The notes under the pieces are model-generated. The model was given only the letters and a program-made list of their open reading frames with translations, was not told where the DNA came from and searched no databases. A DNA stretch of 8,261 nucleotides from the NCBI GenBank assembly GCA_017620345.1, contig JAFZQP010000049.1:1-8261 (forward strand), given 5' to 3'. This DNA comes from Lachnospiraceae bacterium (GTDB taxonomy: Bacteria > Bacillota_A > Clostridia > Lachnospirales > Lachnospiraceae). Of this stretch, positions 1-7,302 are shown in pieces; within the stretch, counting starts at the first letter, position 1, and every line of letters begins with the position of its first letter. The position numbers and the translations under genes were made by a program.

Positions 1-115
1 AGCAGCTAGAACAGGTAGAAATCCTCAGACAGGTAAGGAGATGAAGATCGCAGCTTCTAAGGCTCCTAAGTTCAAAGCTGGTAAGGCTCTTAAGGATCTG
101 GTTAACAAGAAATAA
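1..115 (+). CDS. hup: DNA-binding protein HU, C-terminal end (partial)
   Basis: The reading frame that begins at base 2 gives 37 residues ending in VNKK and a TAA at 113-115. It starts with [14 protein letters not shown], the flexible beta-arm of HU/IHF proteins; the RNPQTG loop carries the intercalating proline. The rest, with [13 protein letters not shown], is the C-terminal helix of HU. The first ~55 residues lie outside the window. HU is a small homodimeric nucleoid protein that bends DNA without strong sequence preference. Its place just upstream of rqcP/yabO is the usual one in Bacillota. A strong terminator follows 19 bp after the stop, so hup is probably transcribed largely apart from the downstream genes. 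Confidence 0.95.
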   Translation, partial: AARTGRNPQTGKEMKIAASKAPKFKAGKALKDLVNKK

Positions 116-133
116 TTAACCCGATTATATGAT

Positions 134-167
134 AAAAGGAACTCCGGATGATCGGGGTTCCTTTTTT
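134..167 (+). terminator. Rho-independent terminator after hup
   Basis: Bases 134-146 (AAAAGGAACTCCG) pair with 153-165 (CGGGGTTCCTTTT), 13 pairs with one G-T wobble and a 6-base loop. A run of six T (162-167) follows the GC-rich core. It separates hup from rqcP, so rqcP needs either readthrough or a promoter that is not obvious in the remaining 42 bases. Confidence 0.93.
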
Positions 168-209
168 CATACAGAAGCATGAGTTGACGTACAAAGAAAG
201 AGATGGGAT

Positions 210-449
210 ATGAGACTGGATAAATATTTAAAAGTATCAAGGATCATCAAGAGGCGTACGGTCGCAAACGATGCGTGCGACGCGGACAGGGTGATGATCA
301 ACGGAAGGCCCGCAAAGGCTTCGACGCAGGTCAAGGAAGGGGATGTTCTCGAGATTTCTTTCGGGAACAATCCGCTCAAGGTGGAAGTGCTCTCCGTGAA
401 AGAGACCGTGAAGAAGGACGAAGCCAAGGAAATGTACAGAGTTCTGTAG
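210..449 (+). CDS. rqcP: S4-domain ribosome quality control factor RqcP (YabO/Hsp15-like)
   Basis: The protein has 79 residues, almost all a single S4 RNA-binding domain. It opens with MRLDKYLKVSRIIKRRTVA, followed by RVMINGRPAKAS and VKEGDVLEISFG, the typical S4 signature; the short C-terminal tail ending in KEMYRVL also fits B. subtilis YabO/RqcP (about 86 aa). In Bacillota, RqcP binds obstructed 50S subunits with peptidyl-tRNA and works with RqcH in adding alanine tails to stalled nascent chains. The ATG at 210 has a purine-rich AAAGAG (197-202) 7 nt upstream, a modest binding site. The gene lies between hup and divIC as in other Firmicutes, but here yabP and yabQ are missing downstream. 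Family assignment is firm; activity is inferred from orthology. Confidence 0.93.
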   Translation: MRLDKYLKVSRIIKRRTVANDACDADRVMINGRPAKASTQVKEGDVLEISFGNNPLKVEVLSVKETVKKDEAKEMYRVL

Positions 450-459
450 ATGATTGTAT

Positions 460-488
460 TTGACAAGAACGCTGCTGCTATATATAAT
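460..488 (+). promoter_or_regulatory. Consensus sigma-A promoter for divIC
   Basis: TTGACA (460-465) and TATAAT (483-488) are separated by exactly 17 bp, a perfect match to the housekeeping consensus. Transcription should start near 495, leaving a leader of about 67 nt before the divIC ATG. The -35 box begins 10 bp after the rqcP stop codon. Confidence 0.9.
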
Positions 489-512
489 ATATTATGTTAA
501 CAAGTGATAATT

Positions 513-540
513 AGGGTTCCTTGAGAGGGCGAGGGATCCT
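513..540 (+). other. Hairpin in the divIC 5' leader
   Basis: AGGGTTCC (513-520) can pair with GGGATCCT (533-540), 8 pairs including two G-T wobbles, with a 12-base loop. There is no T-run after it, so it is not an intrinsic terminator. It lies 10 bases upstream of the AAGGGG ribosome binding site (550-555). It may stabilise the leader; no known riboswitch is recognised. Confidence 0.4.
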
Positions 541-561
541 GGAAATAATAAGGGGTAGTAT

Positions 562-873
562 ATGGCCAGAAAAGTTGCGTTTCGGAAGAAGCGGCAAAAC
601 CGGCTTGGTATGGCACTTGTTTCATTTGTAGTCATGATCCTGATGGCGGTCATGCTGTTCAAAGGGCATGAGCTCAAACAGAAACAGGCGGAGTACCAGC
701 AAAGGGAAGCGACTCTGCAGGCTCAGATCGAAGAAGAGCATGAGAGGACCCGCAAGCTTACTGATTACGAGAAATATACCAAGACAGACAAGTTTGTGGA
801 GGAGATCGCAAAAGAGAAGCTGGGATTGCTGTACGAGAACGAAATATTGTTCAGATCCGATATCAATAAATAG
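562..873 (+). CDS. divIC: Septum formation initiator, DivIC/FtsB family
   Basis: The 103-residue protein has the DivIC/FtsB plan. A basic cytoplasmic N-terminus (residues 1-14, rich in K/R) precedes one membrane helix (about 15-33, LGMALVSFVVMILMAVMLF). A charged Q/E/K-rich coiled coil (about 36-68) follows, then the C-terminal family patch VEEIAKEKLGLLYENEILF (79-97), which resembles the AREKLGL...GEIVF motif. DivIC is a bitopic divisome protein that pairs with FtsL through the coiled coil and supports septal peptidoglycan synthesis with DivIB. The ATG at 562 has AAGGGG (550-555) 6 nt upstream. It has its own consensus promoter and its own terminator, so it appears to be monocistronic. In spore formers it sits between yabQ and spoIIE; neither is present here. 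Confidence 0.9.
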   Translation: MARKVAFRKKRQNRLGMALVSFVVMILMAVMLFKGHELKQKQAEYQQREATLQAQIEEEHERTRKLTDYEKYTKTDKFVEEIAKEKLGLLYENEILFRSDINK

Positions 874-908
874 GCACGGGGATGAAAATTCCTGTGCTTT
901 TTCTTTTT
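874..908 (+). terminator. Rho-independent terminator after divIC
   Basis: GCACGGGGAT (874-883) pairs with ATTCCTGTGC (888-897), 10 pairs with two G-T wobbles closed by a GAAA (GNRA) tetraloop. TTTTTCTTTTT (898-908) follows. The stem begins at the base after the divIC TAG. Confidence 0.92.
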
Positions 909-914
909 ACATAG

Positions 915-936
915 TATAATATGTAGATAGGAGGGG
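915..936 (+). promoter_or_regulatory. Probable -10 box and strong ribosome binding site for tilS
   Basis: TATAAT at 915-920 is a perfect -10 hexamer just after the divIC terminator. No good -35 is found 16-18 bp upstream, because that stretch is the terminator stem, so the promoter is only probable. AGGAGGGG (929-936) is a near-perfect Shine-Dalgarno sequence, 7 nt before the GTG at 944. Confidence 0.5.
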
Positions 937-943
937 CCCACTT

Positions 944-2485
944 GTGGGAAGAGGTTACACCATGGAGAAGGAAAACATCTACACAAAAGTTACGGATTAT
1001 ATCAGGCAGAATAATCTCATATGCCCGGGAGATACGATAGTTGAAGGAATATCGGGCGGAGCGGATTCGGTATGCCTGTTTCTTATTCTCGAAGAGTTCA
1101 AAAAGGAGATGGATTTTACGACGGTTGCGGTCCACGTGCATCACGGGATACGCAAGAAGACGGCTGACAAGGACCAGAAGTTCGTTGAGAAACTCTGTGC
1201 GTCAAAGAACGTACCGTTAAAATCATTCAGGAAGGATATCCCTCTGATATGTAAGATCACCAAGGAATCAGAGGAAGAGTGCGGCCGCAGGATAAGGTAT
1301 GAACTGTTTGATGAGGTATGCGGTCTGTATGATAATGCGAAGATCGCGGTGGCGCATCATATGAACGATCAGGCGGAGACGATACTGTTCCGCATGATCA
1401 GGGGAAGCGGCATTAAGGGCCTTACGGGCATGGAAGCAAAGAGGGACAATATTATCCGTCCGCTGTTGTGCCTTAAAAGGGAAGAGATAGAGCAGTATCT
1501 TGAAGAACTGGATCAGGACTACAGGATAGATGAGACTAACAGCACGCTCGAGTACAGCAGGAACTACATCCGTAAGAAGGTAATGCCGAAACTTGAGACT
1601 GTCCGCCAGAATGCGGTGGAACATATAAATGCGTTGTCGTCCGAAGCAGCGGACATCAATGATTTTATGGAAAAGAAGGCACAGGAACTTCTTGATGAAG
1701 CGTCGAAGGAGGCAGACAGCAAATATATCGTAAAAGGTCTGTCGAAGAAGTATAAAGCAGATGTTCTGTCGCAGGCAGAGCCGATACTGCTGAAGTTCGC
1801 GGTCCGTCTGATCATAACCGAATCGGGCGTGTCGATCAAGGATGTTACGAGAAGCCATGTGGACAGCCTGTGTGAACTCATCACCAAGCCAAAGAGCGGA
1901 GAGATTCATCTTCCGAGACATGTTGCGGTAGTGAAGGAATCCGGGATCGTATATATCAAGCCGGGGGATGATTTTAAGGCAGATATACAGGAGTTGGCAA
2001 ATACTGAAGTCGTTATGCCGGTCGCAGCCATCCCGGTACAGGCGTCGACAGAGATACAAAAGAGAGTAAGACCGGAGCCTAACTTCAAGTTTTTCATCCC
2101 GATAACGGGTGAGGGTACATATGATCTTCCGGACGGAAGCAAGGTCACGTGCAGGATCCTTGATGAATTCGACAAGGATGCCATACCTGAAGATACCTAT
2201 ACGAAATGGATGGATTATGCTAAAATTACCGGTGATCTGTGCCTTAGGACCCGCAAGACGGGAGATTACCTTATTATCAACAAAAAAGGCAACGAGGGTA
2301 ATCTGAAGAACTACATGATCAATGAGAAGATCCCCAAGAGCGAGAGGAATGATGTACCTCTGCTCGCTTCCGGATCCAAGATATACTGGGTAGTTGGGCA
2401 CAGGATATCCGAGGATGTCAAGGTGACTGACGGAACTGAACAGGTCATGGAATTTGTATTTGAAAGAGGAGAAGAAGATGGGTGA
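944..2485 (+). CDS. tilS: tRNA(Ile)-lysidine synthetase TilS
   Basis: TilS uses ATP to attach lysine to C34 of tRNA-Ile(CAU), switching it from Met to Ile reading; it is essential in most bacteria. Numbering from the GTG, the PP-loop SGGADS lies at residues 37-42. Other family marks are HVHHG (64-68), RRIRYE (115-120), the AHHMNDQAET block (137-146), RGSGIKGLTGM (153-163), RPLL (172-175), DETN (196-199) and SRNYIRKKVMP (205-215). The TilS C-terminal domain covers about 430-510. At 513 aa it is longer than the usual 430-480; the extra length seems to lie in a linker around 340-390. The GTG at 944 fits the AGGAGGGG site at 7 nt. The ATG at 962, preceded by AAGAGG (949-954), is a real alternative and gives a more typical N-terminus. 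The 3' end overlaps hpt by 8 bp. Confidence 0.95.
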   Translation: MGRGYTMEKENIYTKVTDYIRQNNLICPGDTIVEGISGGADSVCLFLILEEFKKEMDFTTVAVHVHHGIRKKTADKDQKFVEKLCASKNVPLKSFRKDIPLICKITKESEEECGRRIRYELFDEVCGLYDNAKIAVAHHMNDQAETILFRMIRGSGIKGLTGMEAKRDNIIRPLLCLKREEIEQYLEELDQDYRIDETNSTLEYSRNYIRKKVMPKLETVRQNAVEHINALSSEAADINDFMEKKAQELLDEASKEADSKYIVKGLSKKYKADVLSQAEPILLKFAVRLIITESGVSIKDVTRSHVDSLCELITKPKSGEIHLPRHVAVVKESGIVYIKPGDDFKADIQELANTEVVMPVAAIPVQASTEIQKRVRPEPNFKFFIPITGEGTYDLPDGSKVTCRILDEFDKDAIPEDTYTKWMDYAKITGDLCLRTRKTGDYLIINKKGNEGNLKNYMINEKIPKSERNDVPLLASGSKIYWVVGHRISEDVKVTDGTEQVMEFVFERGEEDG

Positions 2486-3005
2486 TAAGATATCGGTAAT
2501 GTATACCGAAGAACAGGTAAATGCCCGTATTAAAGAGATGGGTGAGCAGATAAGTAAAGACTATGAAGGAAAATCTGTACATCTTGTTGCGATACTAAAA
2601 GGTGCAACATTCTTCGCATGCGAGCTTGCCAAGAGGATCACGGTTCCGGTGACACTTGATTTTATGAGCGTATCAAGCTATGGGGATTCCACAGAATCAT
2701 CGGGCGTTGTCAAGATCAACAAGGACCTTGATGAAGCGCTTGACGGCAGGGATGTGCTTGTCGTAGAAGATATCGTTGATACGGGAAATACACTGAGCTA
2801 CCTTCTCGATAACCTCGGAAAGCGTGGAGCCGCATCGGTTAAACTGTGTACGCTTCTTGATAAGCCCGATAGAAGGATCAAGAATGTTCATGTGGATTAT
2901 ACAGGATTCGAGATCCCGGATGCATTCGTTGTCGGATACGGACTTGATTATGCACAGAAGTACAGGAATCTGCCATATATCGGGATCGTTGAATTAGAGA
3001 AATAA
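2478..3005 (+). CDS. hpt: Hypoxanthine (hypoxanthine-guanine) phosphoribosyltransferase
   Basis: This 175-residue purine salvage enzyme makes IMP (and usually GMP) from the free base and PRPP. The signature is the PRPP-binding loop EDIVDTGNT (97-105) after hydrophobic VLVV. LKG (40-42) is the pyrophosphate loop, SSYGDST (66-72) lies on the flexible loop that closes over the site, and the base-binding segment around DYTGFEIPDAFVVGYGLDY covers 140-158. Length matches the bacterial family (about 175-185). The ATG at 2478 is chosen because GAGGAG (2466-2471) lies 6 nt upstream; an in-frame TTG at 2454 would add eight unconserved residues and has no such site. Its first 8 bases overlap the tilS stop, so translation is probably coupled. 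The tilS-hpt-ftsH order is conserved across Bacillota. Confidence 0.95.
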   Translation: MGDKISVMYTEEQVNARIKEMGEQISKDYEGKSVHLVAILKGATFFACELAKRITVPVTLDFMSVSSYGDSTESSGVVKINKDLDEALDGRDVLVVEDIVDTGNTLSYLLDNLGKRGAASVKLCTLLDKPDRRIKNVHVDYTGFEIPDAFVVGYGLDYAQKYRNLPYIGIVELEK

Positions 3006-3038
3006 TACGGACATAAGCATGAGAGGAATTTAAAAAAG

Positions 3039-4844
3039 TTGAAAAAGAGAAGCGGATTCGGTTTTTACGGATTGATCCTGATCATCTTTGTGGGACTTCT
3101 GATCGCATGGTCGAAGATGCAGGGATCCGTAAAACAGGAAATAAATCACGAGCAGTTTGAATCGCATTTTGATAAGGGTGATATAGTTGGTATCAGACTG
3201 ATACAGAATTCGGAAGTGCCTACAGGTGAAGTCAGACTGACACTTAATAACGGAATGACTCTGTATATGTACACGCCGGATATCAACAAGGTGGTCGAGG
3301 AGCTTGATAAGAAGTTTCCGGGCTACACACTTGACGACGTCAAGAGAGAAGGATGGTTTGCAACATACATCCTGCCTTCGCTTATACTGATCGTGTTCAT
3401 GATCGTATTCTTTACGTATATGAACGGATCGGCGGGCGGCGGAAGCAAGATGATGAACTTTGGCAAGAGCCATGCCAAGCTCTCGAGCAACGATAACAAG
3501 ATCAAATTCCCGGATGTTGCGGGACTTGATGAGGAAAAATCAGATCTTGAGGAGATCGTTGATTTCCTGAAGAATGCTCAGAAATATATAGAAGTCGGGG
3601 CAAGGATCCCGAAGGGAGTCATACTCGTAGGCCCTCCCGGAACAGGTAAGACGCTGTTTGCCAAGGCGATAGCAGGTGAAGCAAACGTACCTTTCTTTTC
3701 GATATCGGGTTCCGATTTTGTGGAGATGTTCGTCGGCGTCGGAGCCAGCCGTGTAAGGGATCTGTTTGAGGAAGCCAAGAAGAACGCACCCTGTATTGTG
3801 TTCATCGATGAGATAGATGCTGTGGCAAGAAGGCGTGGAACCGGTATGGGCGGCGGCCATGATGAAAGAGAGCAGACGCTCAACCAGCTGCTCGTAGAGA
3901 TGGACGGATTCGGAGCCAACGAAGGGATAATAGTCCTGGCAGCTACGAACCGTGTGGATATCCTCGATCCCGCGATCATGAGACCGGGACGTTTTGACAG
4001 AAAGATAGCGATAGGTACGCCAGATGTTAAGGCAAGGCGCGAGATACTGACCGTGCACAGCAAGAACAAACCGCTCGGCGATGATGTGGATCTTGATGAG
4101 ATATCCAAGTCAACATCGGGCTTTACGGGTGCGGATCTTGAAAATCTGATGAACGAAGCTGCCATAAGGGCAGCAAAACAGAACCGCAAATTCATCAAGA
4201 TGGAGGATATAAGAGAATCCTTCCTGAAGGTCGGAGTCGGTCCGGAGAAGAAGAGCAAAGTCGTTACCGACAAGGAAAAGAGGATCACCGCATTCCACGA
4301 AAGCGGTCATGCGATACTGCATTACATTCTGCCCGATATAGATCCGGTAAATACCGTATCGATCATACCTACGGGGTTTGGTGCAGGCGGATATACGATG
4401 TCGATGCCTGAGGAGGATGTAATGTTCGAAACACGCGGCAGGATGCTCAATGAGATCATCGCTATGCTAGGAGGCAGGGCTGCGGAATCGATCGTACTTG
4501 ACGACATCACAACGGGCGCATCATCTGATATCAAGAAAGCGACACATATGGCTAAGAACATGGTAATGCGCTACGGCATGAGCGACAATATCGGAGCCAT
4601 ATGCTATGACGATGAAGGCGAAGAAGTGTTCATCGGACGTGATCTTGCCCATACGAGAGGATACAGCGATTCGACGGCGTCCAAGATTGATGAGGAAATA
4701 AAGAGCATCATAGATACATGCTATGAAAAGGCTGTCAAGCTGATCAATGATAACCGCGACAAGCTTGATTCGTGTGCACAGCTCCTTCTGGAGAAAGAAA
4801 AGATCAACCGTGAAGAGTTTGAGGCATTATTTGCGGCAGAATGA
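3039..4844 (+). CDS. ftsH: ATP-dependent membrane zinc metalloprotease FtsH
   Basis: This is a full-length FtsH of 601 residues. A membrane helix (about 9-25), a short extracytoplasmic domain and a second helix (about 108-127) anchor it. The AAA+ module follows: Walker A GPPGTGKT (198-205), pore loop MFVGVG (230-235), Walker B IVFIDEID (253-260) and the second region of homology around [20 protein letters not shown] (302-321). The M41 protease site HESGH is at 420-424, with the likely third zinc ligand Asp497 in GASSDI. FtsH hexamers extract and degrade membrane and regulatory proteins. Translation starts at TTG 3039; the best ribosome binding site, GAGAGGA (3021-3027), is 11 nt away, which predicts modest initiation. 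The gene is 33 bp after hpt with no terminator between, so it shares the tilS-hpt transcript. The C-terminal tail is short compared with many orthologues. Confidence 0.97.
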   Translation: MKKRSGFGFYGLILIIFVGLLIAWSKMQGSVKQEINHEQFESHFDKGDIVGIRLIQNSEVPTGEVRLTLNNGMTLYMYTPDINKVVEELDKKFPGYTLDDVKREGWFATYILPSLILIVFMIVFFTYMNGSAGGGSKMMNFGKSHAKLSSNDNKIKFPDVAGLDEEKSDLEEIVDFLKNAQKYIEVGARIPKGVILVGPPGTGKTLFAKAIAGEANVPFFSISGSDFVEMFVGVGASRVRDLFEEAKKNAPCIVFIDEIDAVARRRGTGMGGGHDEREQTLNQLLVEMDGFGANEGIIVLAATNRVDILDPAIMRPGRFDRKIAIGTPDVKARREILTVHSKNKPLGDDVDLDEISKSTSGFTGADLENLMNEAAIRAAKQNRKFIKMEDIRESFLKVGVGPEKKSKVVTDKEKRITAFHESGHAILHYILPDIDPVNTVSIIPTGFGAGGYTMSMPEEDVMFETRGRMLNEIIAMLGGRAAESIVLDDITTGASSDIKKATHMAKNMVMRYGMSDNIGAICYDDEGEEVFIGRDLAHTRGYSDSTASKIDEEIKSIIDTCYEKAVKLINDNRDKLDSCAQLLLEKEKINREEFEALFAAE

Positions 4845-4977
4845 CCCATATATGGTGATTTTTACCAAAACCCGCCCCCATGATTTGTAATATTTGTGTA
4901 TTTAATGGATAGATTTTGAGAACATCGGGGACTATAATGCACTTGTAACCCCCCAATAAATAAGAAATACCTTCTCC

Positions 4978-5008
4978 AAAAGTGGCTCCCATTCGGGAGC
5001 TGCTTTTA
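4978..5008 (+). terminator. Rho-independent terminator closing the tilS-hpt-ftsH operon
   Basis: AAAAGTGGCTCCC (4978-4990) pairs with GGGAGCTGCTTTT (4995-5007), 13 pairs with two G-T wobbles and an ATTC loop, ending in TTTT. The A-run before and the T-run after make it potentially bidirectional. It lies about 135 bp after the ftsH stop, so the ftsH mRNA would carry a long 3' tail. Confidence 0.88.
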
Positions 5009-5026
5009 CGTTGAGTTCATTTATGT

Positions 5027-5055
5027 TTGCGATAGTAACAATATATTGTTATAAT
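5027..5055 (+). promoter_or_regulatory. Promoter of the GH13-receiver operon
   Basis: TTGCGA (5027-5032) and a perfect TATAAT (5050-5055) are 17 bp apart. Transcription should begin near 5062, about 30 nt before the ATG. The spacer and the first two bases of the -10 are occupied by a perfect palindrome, which suggests repression at this promoter. Confidence 0.82.
5036..5051. promoter_or_regulatory. Perfect 16-bp palindrome, candidate repressor operator
   Basis: TAACAATATATTGTTA equals its own reverse complement over all 16 bases. It sits inside the promoter spacer and overlaps the -10 box, the classic place for a dimeric repressor to block RNA polymerase. It lacks the central CG typical of LacI-family sites, so the regulator cannot be named. 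An AT-rich palindrome can also arise by chance. Confidence 0.5.
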
Positions 5056-5092
5056 GTAGTGGTTGTATACCAAATAAGGGAAATGATCATAA

Positions 5093-7264
5093 ATGGATTC
5101 CGATAAACTCAACGATATTCTTCAAAAAGGAAAGTTCATAACCAATTACAAGCCCGTTCTAAACAGAAGGGCACTCTTTTCCGACTATTCGGAAGACTAT
5201 ATCATCCCACTTGAACCAAATGCATACGGTGTCGTAACGATAAGGCTCAGGAGCGTGCGCAACAATATAGATTACGCCAAGCTTGTGTGTAACGGCGAGA
5301 ATATACTCATGGAGATCACGGAGTCTACGGATGAGTTTGATTTTTACTCTGCGAAATACCGGCTGAGTAATGAGATCATCAGGTATCATTTCGAGGTCGG
5401 GTCTGCGGGAGTAAGATGTCTTTACGATACGAGAGGGGTCGTGAAGGATCCGAACGAATATTTTGATTTTCGCATACGTCCGGGATTCAAGACGCCCGAC
5501 TGGGCCAAGGGTGCCGTGATGTATCAGATATACACTGACAGGTTCTATAACGGGGATCCGACAAATGATGTACTGTCAGATGAGTACAGATACATCGGGG
5601 AAAACGTTACAAAGGTTGATGACTGGGACAAATATCCGGCGTATATGGGCGTCAGGGAGTTCTACGGCGGCGATATCGCGGGAGTTGCGGCCAAGCTAGA
5701 CTATCTGCAGGATCTTGGCATAGATGCGATATATTTTAATCCTTTGTTCGTATCCCCTTCCAACCATAAATATGATATCCAGGATTACGATCATATAGAT
5801 CCTCACTTCGGAAAGATCGTTGACGACAAAGGAGAACTTCTGACCGGCGAGCAGACCGAGAACAGGGATGCGACAAGATACATAAACAGGGTGACGGGAC
5901 GAGCCAATCTTGAGGCTTCGGACAAGTTCTTTGCGTCATTCGTCGCGGAAGCACACAAGAGAGGGATCAAAGTCATCATAGACGGCGTCTTCAATCACTG
6001 CGGTTCATTCAACAAGTGGATGGACAGAGAGAGGATATATGAAGGCCAGGAAGGATATGAGAAGGGCGCATATGTGGATAAAGACAGCCCGTATCATGAT
6101 TTTTTCAGGTTTTATGAAGATAAGTGGCCGTATAACGGTACGTATGACGGGTGGTGGGGCCACGATACCCTTCCGAAGCTTAACTACGAAGGTTCGAGGG
6201 AACTGCGCGATTATGTGCTCCGCATAGCGAGAAAATGGGTATCTCCGCCGTTTAATGTCGACGGTTGGAGACTTGATGTAGCGGCAGATCTGGGGCACAG
6301 TCCCGAGTACAATCACCAGTTCTGGAAGGACTTCAGAAGGACCGTAAAGGAAGCCAATCCTAACGCCATAATCATTGCCGAACATTACGGGGACCCTTCC
6401 GGATGGCTCATGGGTGATGAATGGGATACGATAATGAACTATGATGCGTTCATGGAGCCTGTGACATGGTTCCTGACGGGAATGCAGAAGCACAGTGATG
6501 ATTTTCGCCAGGATATGCTCGGTAATGCGGATGCATTCGAAGGTATGATGCGGGACGGTGTTACAAAGTTCATGGCGCCGACGCTGTTTACCACGATGAA
6601 TGAGCTGTCCAATCACGATCATTCGAGATTCCTGACAAGGACCAACCACGTTGTCGGACGTGTTGCCGACAAAGGCTACGAGGCCGCCAATCAGGGCGTG
6701 AACAAGGCTGTCATGAGAGAGGCTGTAGTCATCCAGATGACGTGGGCCGGGGCTCCTACGATATATTACGGTGATGAGGCGGGAGTGTGCGGATTCACCG
6801 ATCCCGACAACAGAAGAACATATCCGTGGGGCAGGGAAGACAAGGAACTGATCGCGTTCCATAAGGATATGATACGTATCCACAAGGAAAACAGGGAGCT
6901 GATCACCGGCGCGGGCATAATGCTGCACAAGGATTACAATGTCATCGCATACGGACGGTTCATCAGGAACAACGAGATCATCGTGATCGTGAACAATAAC
7001 GACTGCGACAAAGAAGTGGATATGAGGGTGTGGCAGACCGGAGTGCCCAGGGAATCCATACTTACGAGGCTGATGCTGACTGATTCAAATGGATACACAA
7101 CTGAGCCCGAAGAATATGAGGTTGTAAACGGCCGGCTGAAGATAACGCTTCCTTCAACGTCCGCTGTCGTACTGAAGGGAAAACAGAAGGAAGAAAACGA
7201 TAAAAAAGACAATGAATCAAAGCACATAAGTCCTTTACAGAGGATAGAATATTTGCTACATTGA
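5093..7264 (+). CDS. GH13 alpha-glucan hydrolase (neopullulanase/cyclomaltodextrinase-like), cytoplasmic
   Basis: The 723-residue protein carries an N-terminal beta domain like CBM34 (about 1-130), then the barrel opening WAKGAVMYQIYTDRFYNGDP (137-156). The GH13 regions are all present: I DGVFNH (297-302), II DGWRLDVA (390-397, nucleophile Asp395), III IIIAEHYG (426-433, acid/base Glu430) and IV NELSNHDHSR (503-512, Asp509). The set points to enzymes acting on alpha-1,4 (and some 1,6) bonds of maltodextrin, cyclodextrin or pullulan; exact specificity cannot be read. No signal peptide or membrane helix is seen, so it should act in the cytoplasm on imported dextrins or glycogen. An extra segment (about 241-275) precedes region I, and a polar tail (about 698-723) follows the C-terminal beta domain. 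The start has AAGGGA (5076-5081) 11 nt upstream. It is first in a likely two-gene operon. Confidence 0.92.
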   Translation: MDSDKLNDILQKGKFITNYKPVLNRRALFSDYSEDYIIPLEPNAYGVVTIRLRSVRNNIDYAKLVCNGENILMEITESTDEFDFYSAKYRLSNEIIRYHFEVGSAGVRCLYDTRGVVKDPNEYFDFRIRPGFKTPDWAKGAVMYQIYTDRFYNGDPTNDVLSDEYRYIGENVTKVDDWDKYPAYMGVREFYGGDIAGVAAKLDYLQDLGIDAIYFNPLFVSPSNHKYDIQDYDHIDPHFGKIVDDKGELLTGEQTENRDATRYINRVTGRANLEASDKFFASFVAEAHKRGIKVIIDGVFNHCGSFNKWMDRERIYEGQEGYEKGAYVDKDSPYHDFFRFYEDKWPYNGTYDGWWGHDTLPKLNYEGSRELRDYVLRIARKWVSPPFNVDGWRLDVAADLGHSPEYNHQFWKDFRRTVKEANPNAIIIAEHYGDPSGWLMGDEWDTIMNYDAFMEPVTWFLTGMQKHSDDFRQDMLGNADAFEGMMRDGVTKFMAPTLFTTMNELSNHDHSRFLTRTNHVVGRVADKGYEAANQGVNKAVMREAVVIQMTWAGAPTIYYGDEAGVCGFTDPDNRRTYPWGREDKELIAFHKDMIRIHKENRELITGAGIMLHKDYNVIAYGRFIRNNEIIVIVNNNDCDKEVDMRVWQTGVPRESILTRLMLTDSNGYTTEPEEYEVVNGRLKITLPSTSAVVLKGKQKEENDKKDNESKHISPLQRIEYLLH

Positions 7265-7302
7265 GAGAGGCTTGGAGCAACAATCTCCGGGGGGATCAAA
7301 GA

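Larger units (their letters stand above)
4845..5092 (+). other. Intergenic region between ftsH and the GH13 gene
   Basis: These 248 bases contain no convincing gene. They hold a small palindrome CCATATATGG (4846-4855) just after the ftsH stop, an isolated TATAAT (4933-4938) with no well-spaced -35, the terminator at 4978-5007, and the promoter and palindromic site for the next gene. Confidence 0.8.

Noticed and set aside
184..214. TTGACG (184-189) as a promoter for rqcP
   Set aside because: The only -10-like sequence at a sensible distance (around 207-212) overlaps the start codon and is a poor match.
1268..2401. Long open frame (377 codons) on the minus strand inside tilS
   Set aside because: It is fully antisense to a clear TilS with all family motifs; its translation is Cys/His/Arg-rich with no recognisable domain, as expected for a shadow frame.
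3578..4288. Minus-strand open frame of 236 codons inside ftsH
   Set aside because: Ser/Ile/Pro-rich translation with no motif, antisense to the AAA+ domain of FtsH.
4846..4855. CCATATATGG palindrome just after the ftsH stop
   Set aside because: Only 10 bp, low complexity and not placed on a promoter or followed by a T-run adjoining a stable stem, so no function can be supported.
6005..6928. Minus-strand open frame of 307 codons inside the GH13 gene
   Set aside because: Antisense to the catalytic barrel; no domain, no plausible ribosome binding site.
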